From Clostridia bacterium (GTDB lineage: Bacteria > Bacillota > Clostridia > Oscillospirales > Acutalibacteraceae): 64,000 nt of DNA. Below are positions 44,372 through 52,455 of this stretch, in pieces. The stretch covers positions 1 through 64,000 of the forward strand of contig JAGALQ010000027.1 in the NCBI GenBank assembly GCA_017625095.1, read 5' to 3'. A model generated the notes under the pieces. It saw only the letters and a list, made by a program, of their open reading frames with translations, made no database searches and had not been told where the DNA came from. The translations under genes and the position numbers were made by a program. Position 1 is the stretch's first letter. Every line of letters starts with the position of its first letter.

Positions 44372-45052
44372 TTACAGATTCTTTGAATCTCTTACAATCC
44401 TGCCGTCTTCAATGGTTATAATTCTTTCCGCCTGTTCGGCAACGTGCAAATCGTGAGTAACAAGAATAAGTGTGATGCCGAATTCCTTGCCGACATATTT
44501 GAGCAGAGAAAGCACTTCTCTGCCGCTTTTGCCGTCGAGGTTACCTGTAGGCTCATCGGCAAAGAGAATGGAGGGTTTGTTTGCGAGTGCACGGGCGATT
44601 GCGATTCGCTGCTGCTGACCGCCTGAAAGTGCAGACGGCAGGTGCTCAAGTCTGTCCTCAATGCCGAGCATATCAATAACACGTTTTATATATTTTTCAT
44701 CAACCTTTTTGCGGTCAAGCATTACGGGCAGAACAATGTTTTCATAACCTGTCAGTTCCTGAACGAGGTTATAAGCCTGAAACACGAAGCCGAAGCGTCT
44801 GCGGCGAAGAACGGAAAGCTGATTATCGTTATAACCCGAAAGCTTTTTGCCGTTATAGATAACATCGCCGCTTGTGGGGTTTTCAAGACTGCTCAGAACA
44901 TGAAGAAGTGTTGATTTGCCCGAGCCGCTCGGTCCGGTGATCGCACAGAATTCACCCTGCTCAAAAGCAACAGTTATTCCGTCAACGGCATTAACAATAT
45001 TTTCACCGCTTAAATATTCTTTTCTTAAATCTACACATTCGATGATATTCAT
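44372..45052 (-). CDS. ABC transporter ATP-binding protein (LolD/MacB type)
   Basis: The 226-residue ATPase is complete: Walker A GPSGSGKST, Q-loop VFQAYNLV, signature LSGGQQQR, Walker B ILFADEPTG and the switch His in LVTHD. Similarity to the MacB/LolD/BceA group is clear (NIVLPVML after the Q-loop). ATG 45052 is chosen because AAAGGAG stands before it. It energises the FtsX-like permease. A palindromic operator lies in its promoter. Confidence 0.93.
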   Translation of the reverse strand: MNIIECVDLRKEYLSGENIVNAVDGITVAFEQGEFCAITGPSGSGKSTLLHVLSSLENPTSGDVIYNGKKLSGYNDNQLSVLRRRRFGFVFQAYNLVQELTGYENIVLPVMLDRKKVDEKYIKRVIDMLGIEDRLEHLPSALSGGQQQRIAIARALANKPSILFADEPTGNLDGKSGREVLSLLKYVGKEFGITLILVTHDLHVAEQAERIITIEDGRIVRDSKNL

Positions 45053-45083
45053 AAAATTGCTCCTTTGCATCTTTGATGACCTT

Positions 45084-45137
45084 ATTATAAGACCTTAATC
45101 TTTCAATTTGGTGACAATAACCTTACAATTTCGTAAG
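45084..45137 (-). promoter_or_regulatory. Promoter with palindromic operator of the ABC genes
   Basis: On the minus strand the palindrome CTTAC-N6-GTAAG (45122-45137) is followed after 32 bp by TATAAT (45089-45084). The expected -35 position has a poor sequence, as is common at activator-dependent promoters. An almost identical palindrome with near-equal spacing precedes the response regulator gene. Confidence 0.75.
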
Positions 45138-45142
45138 ATAAG

Positions 45143-45167
45143 AAAAAATCCGAAGAAAATCTTCGGA
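45143..45167 (-). terminator. Intrinsic terminator after the histidine kinase gene
   Basis: TCCGAAG pairs with CTTCGGA; on the minus strand TTTTTT follows. It separates the two-component genes from the ABC genes. Confidence 0.8.
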
Positions 45168-45169
45168 CT

Positions 45170-46066
45170 TTACATTTTTAAATTTGCATTTATAATCGGA
45201 AAACACGCTGTAATCTTCAAGCCGTCTTTGCCGTTTTCGGCAGTAACAGTTGCGTGATGCTTTTCAAAAATCGCCTTTGAAATTGCAAGACCTATGCCTG
45301 CACTTTCGGGGGAAGCATTATCTGCACGGTAAAAACGGTTGAACAAAAGCGGGAGCTGTTCTTTCGGCACTCCGCCGCCGTTATCTTCAATAATGAGCGT
45401 GACAGAGCCTTCGTTTTGTGAAACGGAAACAGTAATTCTGACATCGGTTATGGTATGTTCACACGCATTTTTTATGATGTTTCCGATTGCTTCAATCATC
45501 CATTCCTTGTCGCAACGGAAATCAGCTGTGCCGTTGATAATGAATTCTTTTTCAGGGAACAACGGTTTAAAATTGCCGATAATTTCACCAACGATTTCAT
45601 CAAGACTTTGCTCAATAAATTTCATTTCATATGCATCGCTTTTAATTTTCTCAAGCCTTAAAAGATTAAAAACAAGGCTTTCCATTTTCGCAATCAGTTG
45701 GAGTTCTTTTTCCGTGTAAGCGGTTGGTGTTGAGCTCTGCTCCATTTCACAGTAAAGGCGAAGTCCTGCAAGCGGAGTTTTAAGTTGATGTGAAATATCC
45801 GCAACAAAATCCGCGTTGCTTTTTGCCTGCGATGCCGAGTTGCTTTTTTCAAGAAGCAACAGATTTTCAAGCTCGGCAACGGCATTCTGAAGCCTTGCAA
45901 AATTGCTGTCAGCAGTGCTGTATTCAGTCTTTTCTCCGCCCTCAACAAAGCTTTCAATGTTTTCTTTGAGATTATTTATCTGCTTGTTTTTTCTTGCGTT
46001 CAATACAATTAAAATTATTGTTGCAACAACAAAAACAACAGTTATACAAATTAAGAAAGTAATCAT
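45170..46066 (-). CDS. Sensor histidine kinase with a single N-terminal membrane helix
   Basis: The 298-residue kinase begins with one hydrophobic segment (MITFLICITVVFVVATIILIVL) and no external domain, then a coiled region, the phosphoacceptor box VADISHQLKTPLAGLRLYCE, and the ATPase domain with N-box NIIKNACEH, IEDNGGGVP and GIGLAISKAI. Kinases lacking a sensor domain often read the state of a partner transporter, here the FtsX-type ABC system. ATG 46066 overlaps the regulator stop in ATGA. Confidence 0.93.
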   Translation of the reverse strand: MITFLICITVVFVVATIILIVLNARKNKQINNLKENIESFVEGGEKTEYSTADSNFARLQNAVAELENLLLLEKSNSASQAKSNADFVADISHQLKTPLAGLRLYCEMEQSSTPTAYTEKELQLIAKMESLVFNLLRLEKIKSDAYEMKFIEQSLDEIVGEIIGNFKPLFPEKEFIINGTADFRCDKEWMIEAIGNIIKNACEHTITDVRITVSVSQNEGSVTLIIEDNGGGVPKEQLPLLFNRFYRADNASPESAGIGLAISKAIFEKHHATVTAENGKDGLKITACFPIINANLKM

Positions 46067-46728
46067 TTTGAATCCTCCCATCTGTATCCGATACCTCTTA
46101 CGGTGATAATGTGACCGCTTCCGATTTTGTCACGCAGACGGCTCATATGAACTGAAAGAGTGTTGTCGTCAATGTAGTTTCCGTCGCTGTCCCAGATGTT
46201 CTGCAGAAGCTGTGAACGGGTAACGATAATTCCGCTGTTACGGATAAGCACGGAAAGAATCTGAAATTCCGTGGGAGTTACGAAAATATTTTTTTCGTTT
46301 TTTCTGACAGACATATTGAGAGTGTCGATTGTTATATCATCACTGTTGTAAACCGTGACAGCCGATGTTCTGCGGAGCAATGCACGGATTCTTGAAAGCA
46401 GTTCACGGAGCTTGAACGGTTTTGTGACGTAATCATCCGCACCTGCATCAAGTCCACGCACAATCTGAATCTCATCATCGCAAGCTGTCAGAAACAGAAC
46501 GGAAACATTATTGCCTGCCGCACGAAGCTCGGTGCAAAGCTCAAGACCGTTGCCGTCGGGGAGCATAACATCAAACATAATTAAATTGAAAGAGAAAAAT
46601 TTCATCAGCTCACGGGCTTTCATACAGTTATCAGCACTGATAACCTCATAACCTTCGCCTTGCAAAACTTCGGTAAGTCCGTCACGCAAAAACGAATCAT
46701 CCTCAACGAGCAATATCCTCTGTTTCAT
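46063..46728 (-). CDS. OmpR-family response regulator
   Basis: The 221-residue regulator has a receiver domain with acidic pocket EDD, phosphorylation Asp in IMFDVMLPDGNG, switch residues LTACDD and the Lys in YVTKPFKLREL, followed by a winged-helix DNA-binding domain (VTPTEFQILSVLIRNSG, DDNTLSVHMSRLRDKIG). It is the first gene of the two-component pair and has its own promoter with the palindrome CTTAC-N6-GTAAG, the probable binding site. Confidence 0.95.
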   Translation of the reverse strand: MKQRILLVEDDSFLRDGLTEVLQGEGYEVISADNCMKARELMKFFSFNLIMFDVMLPDGNGLELCTELRAAGNNVSVLFLTACDDEIQIVRGLDAGADDYVTKPFKLRELLSRIRALLRRTSAVTVYNSDDITIDTLNMSVRKNEKNIFVTPTEFQILSVLIRNSGIIVTRSQLLQNIWDSDGNYIDDNTLSVHMSRLRDKIGSGHIITVRGIGYRWEDSK

Positions 46729-46767
46729 AATTTCACCTGCCTATGTTAGTTGCCTGAATACATTTTT

Positions 46768-46822
46768 ATTATATAAGTTTTCCGTTCTTATTTCAACACA
46801 AACTATCTTACGATTTCGTAAG
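46768..46822 (-). promoter_or_regulatory. Promoter with palindromic operator of the two-component genes
   Basis: On the minus strand CTTACGAAATCGTAAG (46822-46807) stands 10 bp before TTGAAA (46796-46791), which is 17 bp from TATAAT (46773-46768). The palindrome matches the one at 45122-45137, consistent with autoregulation. Confidence 0.8.
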
Positions 46823-46849
46823 AATATGGAATGATAAACAATAAATATA

Positions 46850-46912
46850 AAATGGCATTTGTCTTAGCGAGCAATGGATTTGTGTGTACAAATCCGATTG
46901 TTAGGGTTTTCA
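46850..46912. repeat. Dispersed repeat copy, inverted relative to 36612-36660
   Basis: Read on the minus strand this matches the last unit of the array at 36490-36660, sharing CAAATCCATTGCTCG and TAAGAC.AATGCC. The two copies flank the AraC-to-response-regulator block in opposite orientation. Confidence 0.55.
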
Positions 46913-46943
46913 CGCCCCTAATACCCCGCAGAAAAACAGAAAT

Positions 46944-46986
46944 AAAAAAATCAGGTACAATAGGAGTTGAATTCTATTGTACCTGA
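46944..46986 (-). terminator. Intrinsic terminator of tnpV
   Basis: TCAGGTACAATAG and CTATTGTACCTGA pair perfectly; TTTTTTT follows on the minus strand. Confidence 0.85.
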
Positions 46987-47004
46987 TAACTTTATATAAA
47001 GTGT

Positions 47005-47379
47005 TTATGCTGTGAAGATCATCTCGTGATTAACAATCTCTCTTGCCCTTGCCTCAATATTATTCATTTGGGCAACCCATTCCATTTGATCATCTGCCTT
47101 AAGCTTTTCTGTTATGTACTCATTAACTTTCATCTGTTCTACCAGCCGAGAGAACATAGCGGATGCTTGTTCATCAATCTCTGCAAGATGAGCCCACAAT
47201 GTGCCGTTCATAAACATAATATTGAACTGAACTCGTTTGTGTTTCATAAGATAATCTTTTCGTTTCACTCCCCATATACCGAGTGACTTGCTTGCTTCGG
47301 CGGGTAATGTGATGTTCGGTATTCTGTAATCGCCAACTGTTCTGTATGTGCCGCCATTCTGTTCAAATGATGATTTCAT
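47005..47379 (-). CDS. tnpV: TnpV family transposon-encoded protein
   Basis: The 124-residue protein matches TnpV (PF14198), a small protein coded by clostridial conjugative transposons: GGTYRTVGDYRIPNITLP, GIWGVKRKDYLMKHK, LAEIDEQASAMFSRLVEQM, and MEWVAQMNNIEARAREIVN. Its role is not known. AGGAGG precedes the ATG and lies inside a hairpin in the leader. It marks the region as derived from an integrative element. Confidence 0.88.
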   Translation of the reverse strand: MKSSFEQNGGTYRTVGDYRIPNITLPAEASKSLGIWGVKRKDYLMKHKRVQFNIMFMNGTLWAHLAEIDEQASAMFSRLVEQMKVNEYITEKLKADDQMEWVAQMNNIEARAREIVNHEMIFTA

Positions 47380-47387
47380 AAATAAAA

Positions 47388-47430
47388 CCTCCTGTTAATT
47401 GGTAGCTTTATTCTACCGAATAACAGGAGA
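47388..47430 (-). promoter_or_regulatory. RBS-sequestering hairpin upstream of tnpV
   Basis: On the minus strand CTCCTGTTA and GGTAG pair with CTACC and TAACAGGAG around AATAAAG. The 3' arm contains AGGAGG, the ribosome site, so translation may be locked unless the stem opens. Confidence 0.55.
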
Positions 47431-47591
47431 TTAGTCGAATGTATGATAATTATATTGAAAGAAAATGAATACATGGTATAATATTTATATGAATTTTTGA
47501 GCATTGAGTAAATAATAAAAAGTTTTGTCAAAACACTTCATTTATGATATTGTTTTTTGTAATATTAGATAAAAGATTGCGAGGAATTTTT

Positions 47592-48452
47592 ATGATTAGA
47601 TTTGGAGAAACTGAAATAAGAAACAGCGCAAAAGAGACTTTGGAAGCTTTGGAACATTGGTCAAGGCGTATTATTAATGATAAATTTGTGGATAAATATG
47701 GCTCAGACTATTTTGATTACAAATTTGAAAACGGAGAAAATTTAATAAAAAGTGAGATTTTAAGAAATATAACAGATAGAATGACTGAAAATCCCAATAG
47801 ATTTCCGCGAAAAATCGATGCAATTCTAATGGAAGATATTTCATATTTTCTTTGTAAGGATAGTTTTTATAATGACTTATTTAGAGAAATACTCGAAAAT
47901 AGTTTTTCTGGTCAAGATGAAGTTAGAAGTAGAATGAAAGTTTTAAAAGATATCAGAAACAAGTTATATCATGGAAATCCAATATCATACAGAGAAGCCG
48001 AACAAGCAATATGCTATTCCCATGATTTTATAGATTGTTACAAACTTTTCTATATTAAAGCTGGCAAAGAACGAGAATATAATGTTCCTTTCTTTGTCAA
48101 AGTAGAAGATTCTTTGGGACGTTGTGGATATAGAGATGAAACAAAAACAGATAAACTAACTTTGCCATATGATAAAACCAAGTTTAGACCTGGTGATGAA
48201 TATAAAATTTGGGTTGAGGTGGATGGTAGTTTTCCGGAAGATTTCTATGAGATCACATGGTGGATGGATGATAAAAAAGTGGCGACAGGAAAAGAATTTG
48301 TTTTTAAAGCTACTATTGATATGGTAGCATCTTTAAAGTTTGTATATTGTAATTTGAAAACTAAAAGACAGTGGCATAAATATCGAAGTTTCGATGATTG
48401 TTTTAATATATTTATAGGAGAAATATTGCCGCCTATTGAAGAATCATATTGA
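47592..48452 (+). CDS. HEPN-like (Swt1-type) domain protein, hypothetical
   Basis: The AT-rich gene encodes 286 residues. Residues about 1-150 are helical and include IRNKLYHGNPIS, an RN-xxx-H pattern as in HEPN ribonuclease domains, especially the Swt1 C-terminal type (RNKxxHG). The last 100 residues look like a beta domain (KFRPGDEYKIWVEVDGSFPEDFYEITWWMDD). HEPN proteins often serve in toxin or anti-phage roles; that is inferred. GAGGAA precedes ATG 47592. Confidence 0.7.
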   Translation: MIRFGETEIRNSAKETLEALEHWSRRIINDKFVDKYGSDYFDYKFENGENLIKSEILRNITDRMTENPNRFPRKIDAILMEDISYFLCKDSFYNDLFREILENSFSGQDEVRSRMKVLKDIRNKLYHGNPISYREAEQAICYSHDFIDCYKLFYIKAGKEREYNVPFFVKVEDSLGRCGYRDETKTDKLTLPYDKTKFRPGDEYKIWVEVDGSFPEDFYEITWWMDDKKVATGKEFVFKATIDMVASLKFVYCNLKTKRQWHKYRSFDDCFNIFIGEILPPIEESY

Positions 48453-48507
48453 TATTTACTATTTACTATATAAGATATATAATGAATACTGAATTAAAAT
48501 AATATAT

Positions 48508-48545
48508 AGCACTGTTATGAGTTTAACCTAACAGTGCTTTCTTCT
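48508..48545 (+). terminator. Intrinsic terminator of the HEPN-like gene
   Basis: AGCACTGTTA and TAACAGTGCT pair perfectly around eleven bases; TTCTTCT follows. The abnormal tRNA begins six bases later. Confidence 0.75.
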
Positions 48546-48550
48546 ATTGC

Positions 48551-48632
<82 letters not shown>

Positions 48633-48666
48633 AAAACTCCGTACACAAACGTGTACGGAGTTTTAT
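48633..48666 (+). terminator. Terminator after tRNA-like copy B
   Basis: AACTCCGTACAC and GTGTACGGAGTT pair perfectly around four bases; TTATT follows. Confidence 0.8.
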
Positions 48667-48680
48667 TATGTATAGCTTTA

Positions 48681-48709
48681 TTGAAACACTGATGTATTTG
48701 TGTTACAAT
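48681..48709 (+). promoter_or_regulatory. Promoter of the sulfatase gene
   Basis: TTGAAA (48681-48686) and TACAAT (48704-48709) are 17 bp apart; AAGGAG stands before ATG 48771. Confidence 0.65.
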
Positions 48710-48770
48710 CTTTACAGTAATACATCTGACGGATATACAGACAATGTTAATAAATATTAAGGAGAAAAAA

Positions 48771-50087
48771 ATGAAGCCTAATATTATTCTATATTTTTCC
48801 GATCAACAGCGCTGGGACACTCTGAACAGCAACCTTATGCCTAATGTCTGGGGATTAGGAGAAGAAGGAGTGCTGTTTGAGAATTCTTTTACTTGCCAGC
48901 CTGTTTGCGGCCCTGCCCGCGCCTGTTTGCAGACAGGTCAGTTTGCAACTGAAAACCGTTGCTATTGGAACGGGATTGCTTTGAAAGAAGATACAAAAAC
49001 TTTAGCTGATTATTTTAATGAAAATGGCTATGATACAGCGTATATCGGAAAATGGCATCTTGCTTCAGACCGTTATGCAGGCATCGGTGTTCATTGCGAA
49101 AAAACAGCTGTTCCTAAGGAAAGACAAGGCGGCTATAAATATTGGCGTGCGTCGGATGTTTTGGAGTTTACCTCGCACGGTTATGACGGATATGTTTTTG
49201 ACGGTAACGGTAATCAGATTGATTTTAATGGTTACAGAGCGGATTGTATAAATGACTTTGCGGTTGAATATGTAAATAACCATAGCGGCAAAAAGCCTTT
49301 CTTTATGTTTGTTTCACAACTTGAGCCACACCACCAGAATGACAGAGGTCATTTTGAAGGACCGACAGATAAAGTTGATGATTTTCGTGACTATCCTTTA
49401 CCGGAGGATTTAACATTTCTTAAGGGTAATTACAAAGAAGAGTATCCAGATTATATCGCTGCTATTCATTCCCTTGATGAAAATGTCGGAAGGCTTGTTA
49501 AAGCCTTGAAGGATAAAGGTTTGTATGATAATACAGTTATAGTTTACACAAGTGACCACGGTTGTCATTTTAAAACACGAAATGCCGAATATAAACGCAG
49601 CTGTCACGATTCGAGTATACATACACCCCTTGTTTTTGGTGGCGGTGCCGTAGATAAAGGCGAGATTATGAATTGTCTTGTCAGTCTTATCGACATTCCC
49701 CCTACACTTCTGAGTCTTGCAGAAATTGAGATACCGAAAGTCTATTCCGGAAATATTCTGCCTGTTAATAGGCAAGATGCTCCTGAAAGAGATTGTGTTT
49801 TTATTCAAATCAGTGAATCACAAGTCGGCAGGGCAGTACGCACAAAGGATTGGAAGTATTCTGCCAAAGCACTCGGACCGGGAAATATAAAACACAGCGC
49901 ACGGATTTATTATGATGATTTTTTATATGACCTAAAAAATGATCCTGACGAAAGACGTAACCTTGTAAATGATAAAGAATACCTTGATGCCTTAAGAAAA
50001 ATGAGAGAGTTACTTGCACGTGAAATGGTTAAAGCCGGTGAGAAAAAACCGATATTTTACAAGCCTTTAAAAGCAAAAAGTTTTTAA
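48771..50087 (+). CDS. Sulfatase (alkaline phosphatase superfamily)
   Basis: Sulfatases hydrolyse sulfate esters with a formylglycine made from Cys or Ser. The 438-residue protein has DQQRWDTL (metal Asp), the modification site CGPAR in QPVCGPARACLQTGQ (C-x-P-x-R), YIGKWHLA, and TSDHGCHF. No signal peptide is present, so it acts in the cytoplasm. A maturase (anSME) would be required and is not seen here. AAGGAG lies before ATG 48771. It follows the tRNA-like copy B, as other cargo genes follow the other tRNA tails. Confidence 0.92.
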   Translation: MKPNIILYFSDQQRWDTLNSNLMPNVWGLGEEGVLFENSFTCQPVCGPARACLQTGQFATENRCYWNGIALKEDTKTLADYFNENGYDTAYIGKWHLASDRYAGIGVHCEKTAVPKERQGGYKYWRASDVLEFTSHGYDGYVFDGNGNQIDFNGYRADCINDFAVEYVNNHSGKKPFFMFVSQLEPHHQNDRGHFEGPTDKVDDFRDYPLPEDLTFLKGNYKEEYPDYIAAIHSLDENVGRLVKALKDKGLYDNTVIVYTSDHGCHFKTRNAEYKRSCHDSSIHTPLVFGGGAVDKGEIMNCLVSLIDIPPTLLSLAEIEIPKVYSGNILPVNRQDAPERDCVFIQISESQVGRAVRTKDWKYSAKALGPGNIKHSARIYYDDFLYDLKNDPDERRNLVNDKEYLDALRKMRELLAREMVKAGEKKPIFYKPLKAKSF

Positions 50088-50185
50088 CTTTTATGCACTT
50101 ACTGATAATGCAGAAAATATCAGTATGTATTATAGCTGTACCGTTTTGTGATCGAAGAGTTTTTTAAAGCTTGAAGTGGAGAACA

Positions 50186-50267
50186 GGGGGTGCGTTTCTG
50201 CCTGTATCGGGAGAGCGCTTGAATGGCATTCAAGAGGTAAGGGGTTCGATCCCCCTCATCTCCACCA
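50186..50267 (+). pseudogene. tRNA-Ala(GGC)-like gene with abnormal D-arm, copy C
   Basis: From GGGAG (50209) to beyond CCA it is identical to the intact tRNA-Ala and its 3' flank. Its 5' part is GGGGGTGCGTTT followed by bases that cannot form a D stem. Total length is 82 nt, equal to copy B. It probably is not a working tRNA, though the anticodon, T and acceptor arms are intact. Confidence 0.7.
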
Positions 50268-50292
50268 TCGGACACTAAGTAATATTTTTTTG

Positions 50293-50321
50293 CCCACTTT
50301 CAGAGTGGGTGTTTTTGTTTT
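50293..50321 (+). terminator. Terminator after tRNA-like copy C
   Basis: CCCACTTT and AGAGTGGG pair, followed by TGTTTTTGTTTT, parallel to the terminator at 32543. Confidence 0.7.
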
Positions 50322-50388
50322 ATGGGTTGTTTTGGTTTGTTGAAATATCTAAATACATATGTTATAATTTGAAAAATAATTTTTATGG

Positions 50389-51114
50389 ATGTGTGTTGTG
50401 AGAAAGAAAATATACAGTATTATTGAGCCTATTGGCAACGAAAACAAACTAAGCAACATTTATGATTTTATAATGATGACAACTATTGTTGTTAGTATAA
50501 TTCCTCTTGCGTTTAAAGAAACAAATGCGTTTTTTCAATGGATTGATTATATTACTGTCAGCATTTTTATCTTAGATTATCTTTTGAGATTATTAACTGC
50601 TGATTATAAACTCAAAAAATCAGCTGCTTCATTCTTTGTGTATCCGCTTACCCCGATGGCTGTTATTGATTTGATTTCTATTTTACCATCATTAACAGTG
50701 TTAAATAGCAGCTTTAGATTGTTAAAACTCTTTAGGTTATTAAGAACATTAAAGGTTTTTAGAGCTTTTAAATTTTTAAGATATTCCAAAAGTTTTGATA
50801 TAATTTCCAATGTGTTCAAAAAACAGAAAAAGGTCTTATCTGCTGTTGCAACAATGGCTGTAGCGTATGTCTTAATCTCAGCTTTAGTTATTTATAATGT
50901 TGAACCTGAATCTTTTGAAACATTTTTTGATGCAATATATTGGGCAACAATATCACTAACAACAGTAGGTTATGGAGATATTTACCCCGTGACAACCATA
51001 GGTAGAATTGTTACTATGATTTCATCTGTTTTTGGTATTGCTATTATAGCATTACCCTCCGGTGTCATAACAGCTGGTTATCTTGAAGAGGTAAACAAAG
51101 AAAACCATCAATAA
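50389..51114 (+). CDS. Voltage-gated-type potassium channel
   Basis: The 241-residue protein has the layout of a six-helix KvAP-like channel: S1-S3 hydrophobic segments, an S4 with basic residues every third position (FRLLKLFRLLRTLKVFRAFKFLR), and a pore loop with selectivity filter TTVGYGDIYP followed by S6. It should form tetramers that pass K+. The gene is AT-rich. No good ribosome site precedes ATG 50389, so the start is less sure. Confidence 0.92.
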   Translation: MCVVRKKIYSIIEPIGNENKLSNIYDFIMMTTIVVSIIPLAFKETNAFFQWIDYITVSIFILDYLLRLLTADYKLKKSAASFFVYPLTPMAVIDLISILPSLTVLNSSFRLLKLFRLLRTLKVFRAFKFLRYSKSFDIISNVFKKQKKVLSAVATMAVAYVLISALVIYNVEPESFETFFDAIYWATISLTTVGYGDIYPVTTIGRIVTMISSVFGIAIIALPSGVITAGYLEEVNKENHQ

Positions 51115-51131
51115 CATTAACATAAATTCAT

Positions 51132-51170
51132 AACTCCGAGTAGCATTAAACTACCCGGAGTTATTTTTTT
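51132..51170 (+). terminator. Terminator after the channel gene, copy of the one at 34747
   Basis: AACTCCGAGTAG pairs with CTACCCGGAGTT (one mismatch), followed by ATTTTTTT. Confidence 0.8.
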
Positions 51171-51365
51171 ACGCCACCTTATCCAACCCCACCATAAACT
51201 GCTCAAAGTCAATGTTAAACTCAACTTTCAGCTTGTACCCTCTGCTGACCTCAACCCGTTTAATCAGACAGTTCACAATCATTTTCTTCTTTTCAAAGCT
51301 TGCTTTATCATAAAGCTCCGCACAAAAATCAGCTCCGAAAGAGTATCAATCGAAAAAGGAACTTT
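51169..51365 (-). pseudogene. Serine recombinase 3' remnant
   Basis: On the minus strand this reads as the end of the recombinase half of the 34787 gene: ASFEKKKMIVNCLIKRVEV, KLKVEFNIDFEQF, ending LDKVA and stop. Beyond 51328 it jumps to a more upstream part of the same protein (matching about 35056-35099), so about 120 bp are deleted. The rest of the gene is missing. Confidence 0.8.
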
Positions 51366-51439
51366 AACCTTAAAAGCTGACAAATATTACTATATAAACT
51401 GCAAAGATTCCGGTATTTTCATAAATTTGATTTTGTTTA

Positions 51440-51468
51440 TAGACACTTTATGATGTGTTTGATATAAT
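51440..51468 (+). promoter_or_regulatory. Promoter of the esterase gene
   Basis: TAGACA (51440-51445) and TATAAT (51463-51468) are 17 bp apart. This places the transcription start near 51476 and excludes the in-frame ATG at 51455 as translation start. Confidence 0.65.
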
Positions 51469-51505
51469 ACAGGTGACCGAACTCAGAGAAACGTCAACTG
51501 TATTA

Positions 51506-52411
51506 ATGAAGTTTATTTTAGGAGATGATCTTATCTTTAAGAGAATAGTTGCATTTTTAATGTCGGTAATTACTTGCATAGCAAATCTTTTGGGCATCAA
51601 CACCGTGAAGATGAACAACGTTATTTATGAAGATTACGCTTACGGAACTCATGAGCGACACACTCTGGATCTGTATATTCCCAAATATGCGGATGAGGTC
51701 GGTCTCGTTCTTTTTATTCATGGCGGTGCATGGATCGGCGGTGACAAGGACGGTTATGAAAGTACGCTCGAAAAATTTGCAGGCAAGGGCGATTACGCTT
51801 ATGCTGCAATAAATTATCGTTATATTAGTGATGATGTTGATCTTAATGACCTTATGGATGATGTTCAACTTGCGGTTGATTGCATTAAAAAACTTGGTGA
51901 AGAAAACGGAGTCAATATCAACAAAATGCTCCTGACTGGTGGCTCAGCAGGTGCGCATATGTCTATGCTTTATGCTTATTCCAGAGACGAAGTTTCGGCA
52001 ATCACTCCTGTTGCAGTTGTAAGCGATTGCGGTCCGACTGACCTTACCGAGGAAAAGTATTTCTTTGACAATGCTATAGGTGACAAGGATGCAATTGCTC
52101 AGATTCTTTCGTGGGCGTGCGGTCAGAAGATCACCTATGAGACACGTCTTGAAGCAACCGATGCAATTAAAAAGGTTTCACCTCTTTACTATGTTGATGA
52201 AAACACAGTACCTACCATAATTAACCACGGTCAGCGAGACGATGTTGTGCCGTTTGATAATGCGGTTGCACTTGATGCTAAGCTTACGGAATGCGGAGTT
52301 GAACATATATTTAATGTTTTTCCAAACTCAGACCACGGACTTTCAAGCGACCCTGACGTAAGGAAAACTTCTGATGAGCAGATGCTTGAATATATGAAAA
52401 AATACCTTTGA
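51506..52411 (+). CDS. Alpha/beta hydrolase (BD-FAE/HSL-like esterase)
   Basis: The 301-residue protein is an alpha/beta hydrolase: oxyanion motif HGGAWIGGDK, nucleophile elbow TGGSAGAHMS, a late Asp in GQRDDVVPF and catalytic His in SDHGLSSD. Such enzymes remove acyl groups from sugars or lipids. The N-terminal 30 residues are hydrophobic (FKRIVAFLMSVITCIANLLGI) and may anchor it. The start at 51506 is the first ATG after the promoter, but no strong ribosome site is visible. Confidence 0.88.
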   Translation: MKFILGDDLIFKRIVAFLMSVITCIANLLGINTVKMNNVIYEDYAYGTHERHTLDLYIPKYADEVGLVLFIHGGAWIGGDKDGYESTLEKFAGKGDYAYAAINYRYISDDVDLNDLMDDVQLAVDCIKKLGEENGVNINKMLLTGGSAGAHMSMLYAYSRDEVSAITPVAVVSDCGPTDLTEEKYFFDNAIGDKDAIAQILSWACGQKITYETRLEATDAIKKVSPLYYVDENTVPTIINHGQRDDVVPFDNAVALDAKLTECGVEHIFNVFPNSDHGLSSDPDVRKTSDEQMLEYMKKYL

Positions 52412-52417
52412 ATTTAC

Positions 52418-52447
52418 AGCTGTCACATTGTGTGGCAGCTTTTTTTT
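52418..52447 (+). terminator. Intrinsic terminator of the esterase gene
   Basis: AGCTGTCACA and TGTGGCAGCT pair (one mismatch) around three bases, followed by TTTTTTT. Confidence 0.85.
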
Positions 52448-52455
52448 ATCACACC

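Noticed and set aside
51455..51505. ATG 51455 as esterase start
   Set aside because: It lies between the -35 and -10 boxes of the promoter, before the transcription start.
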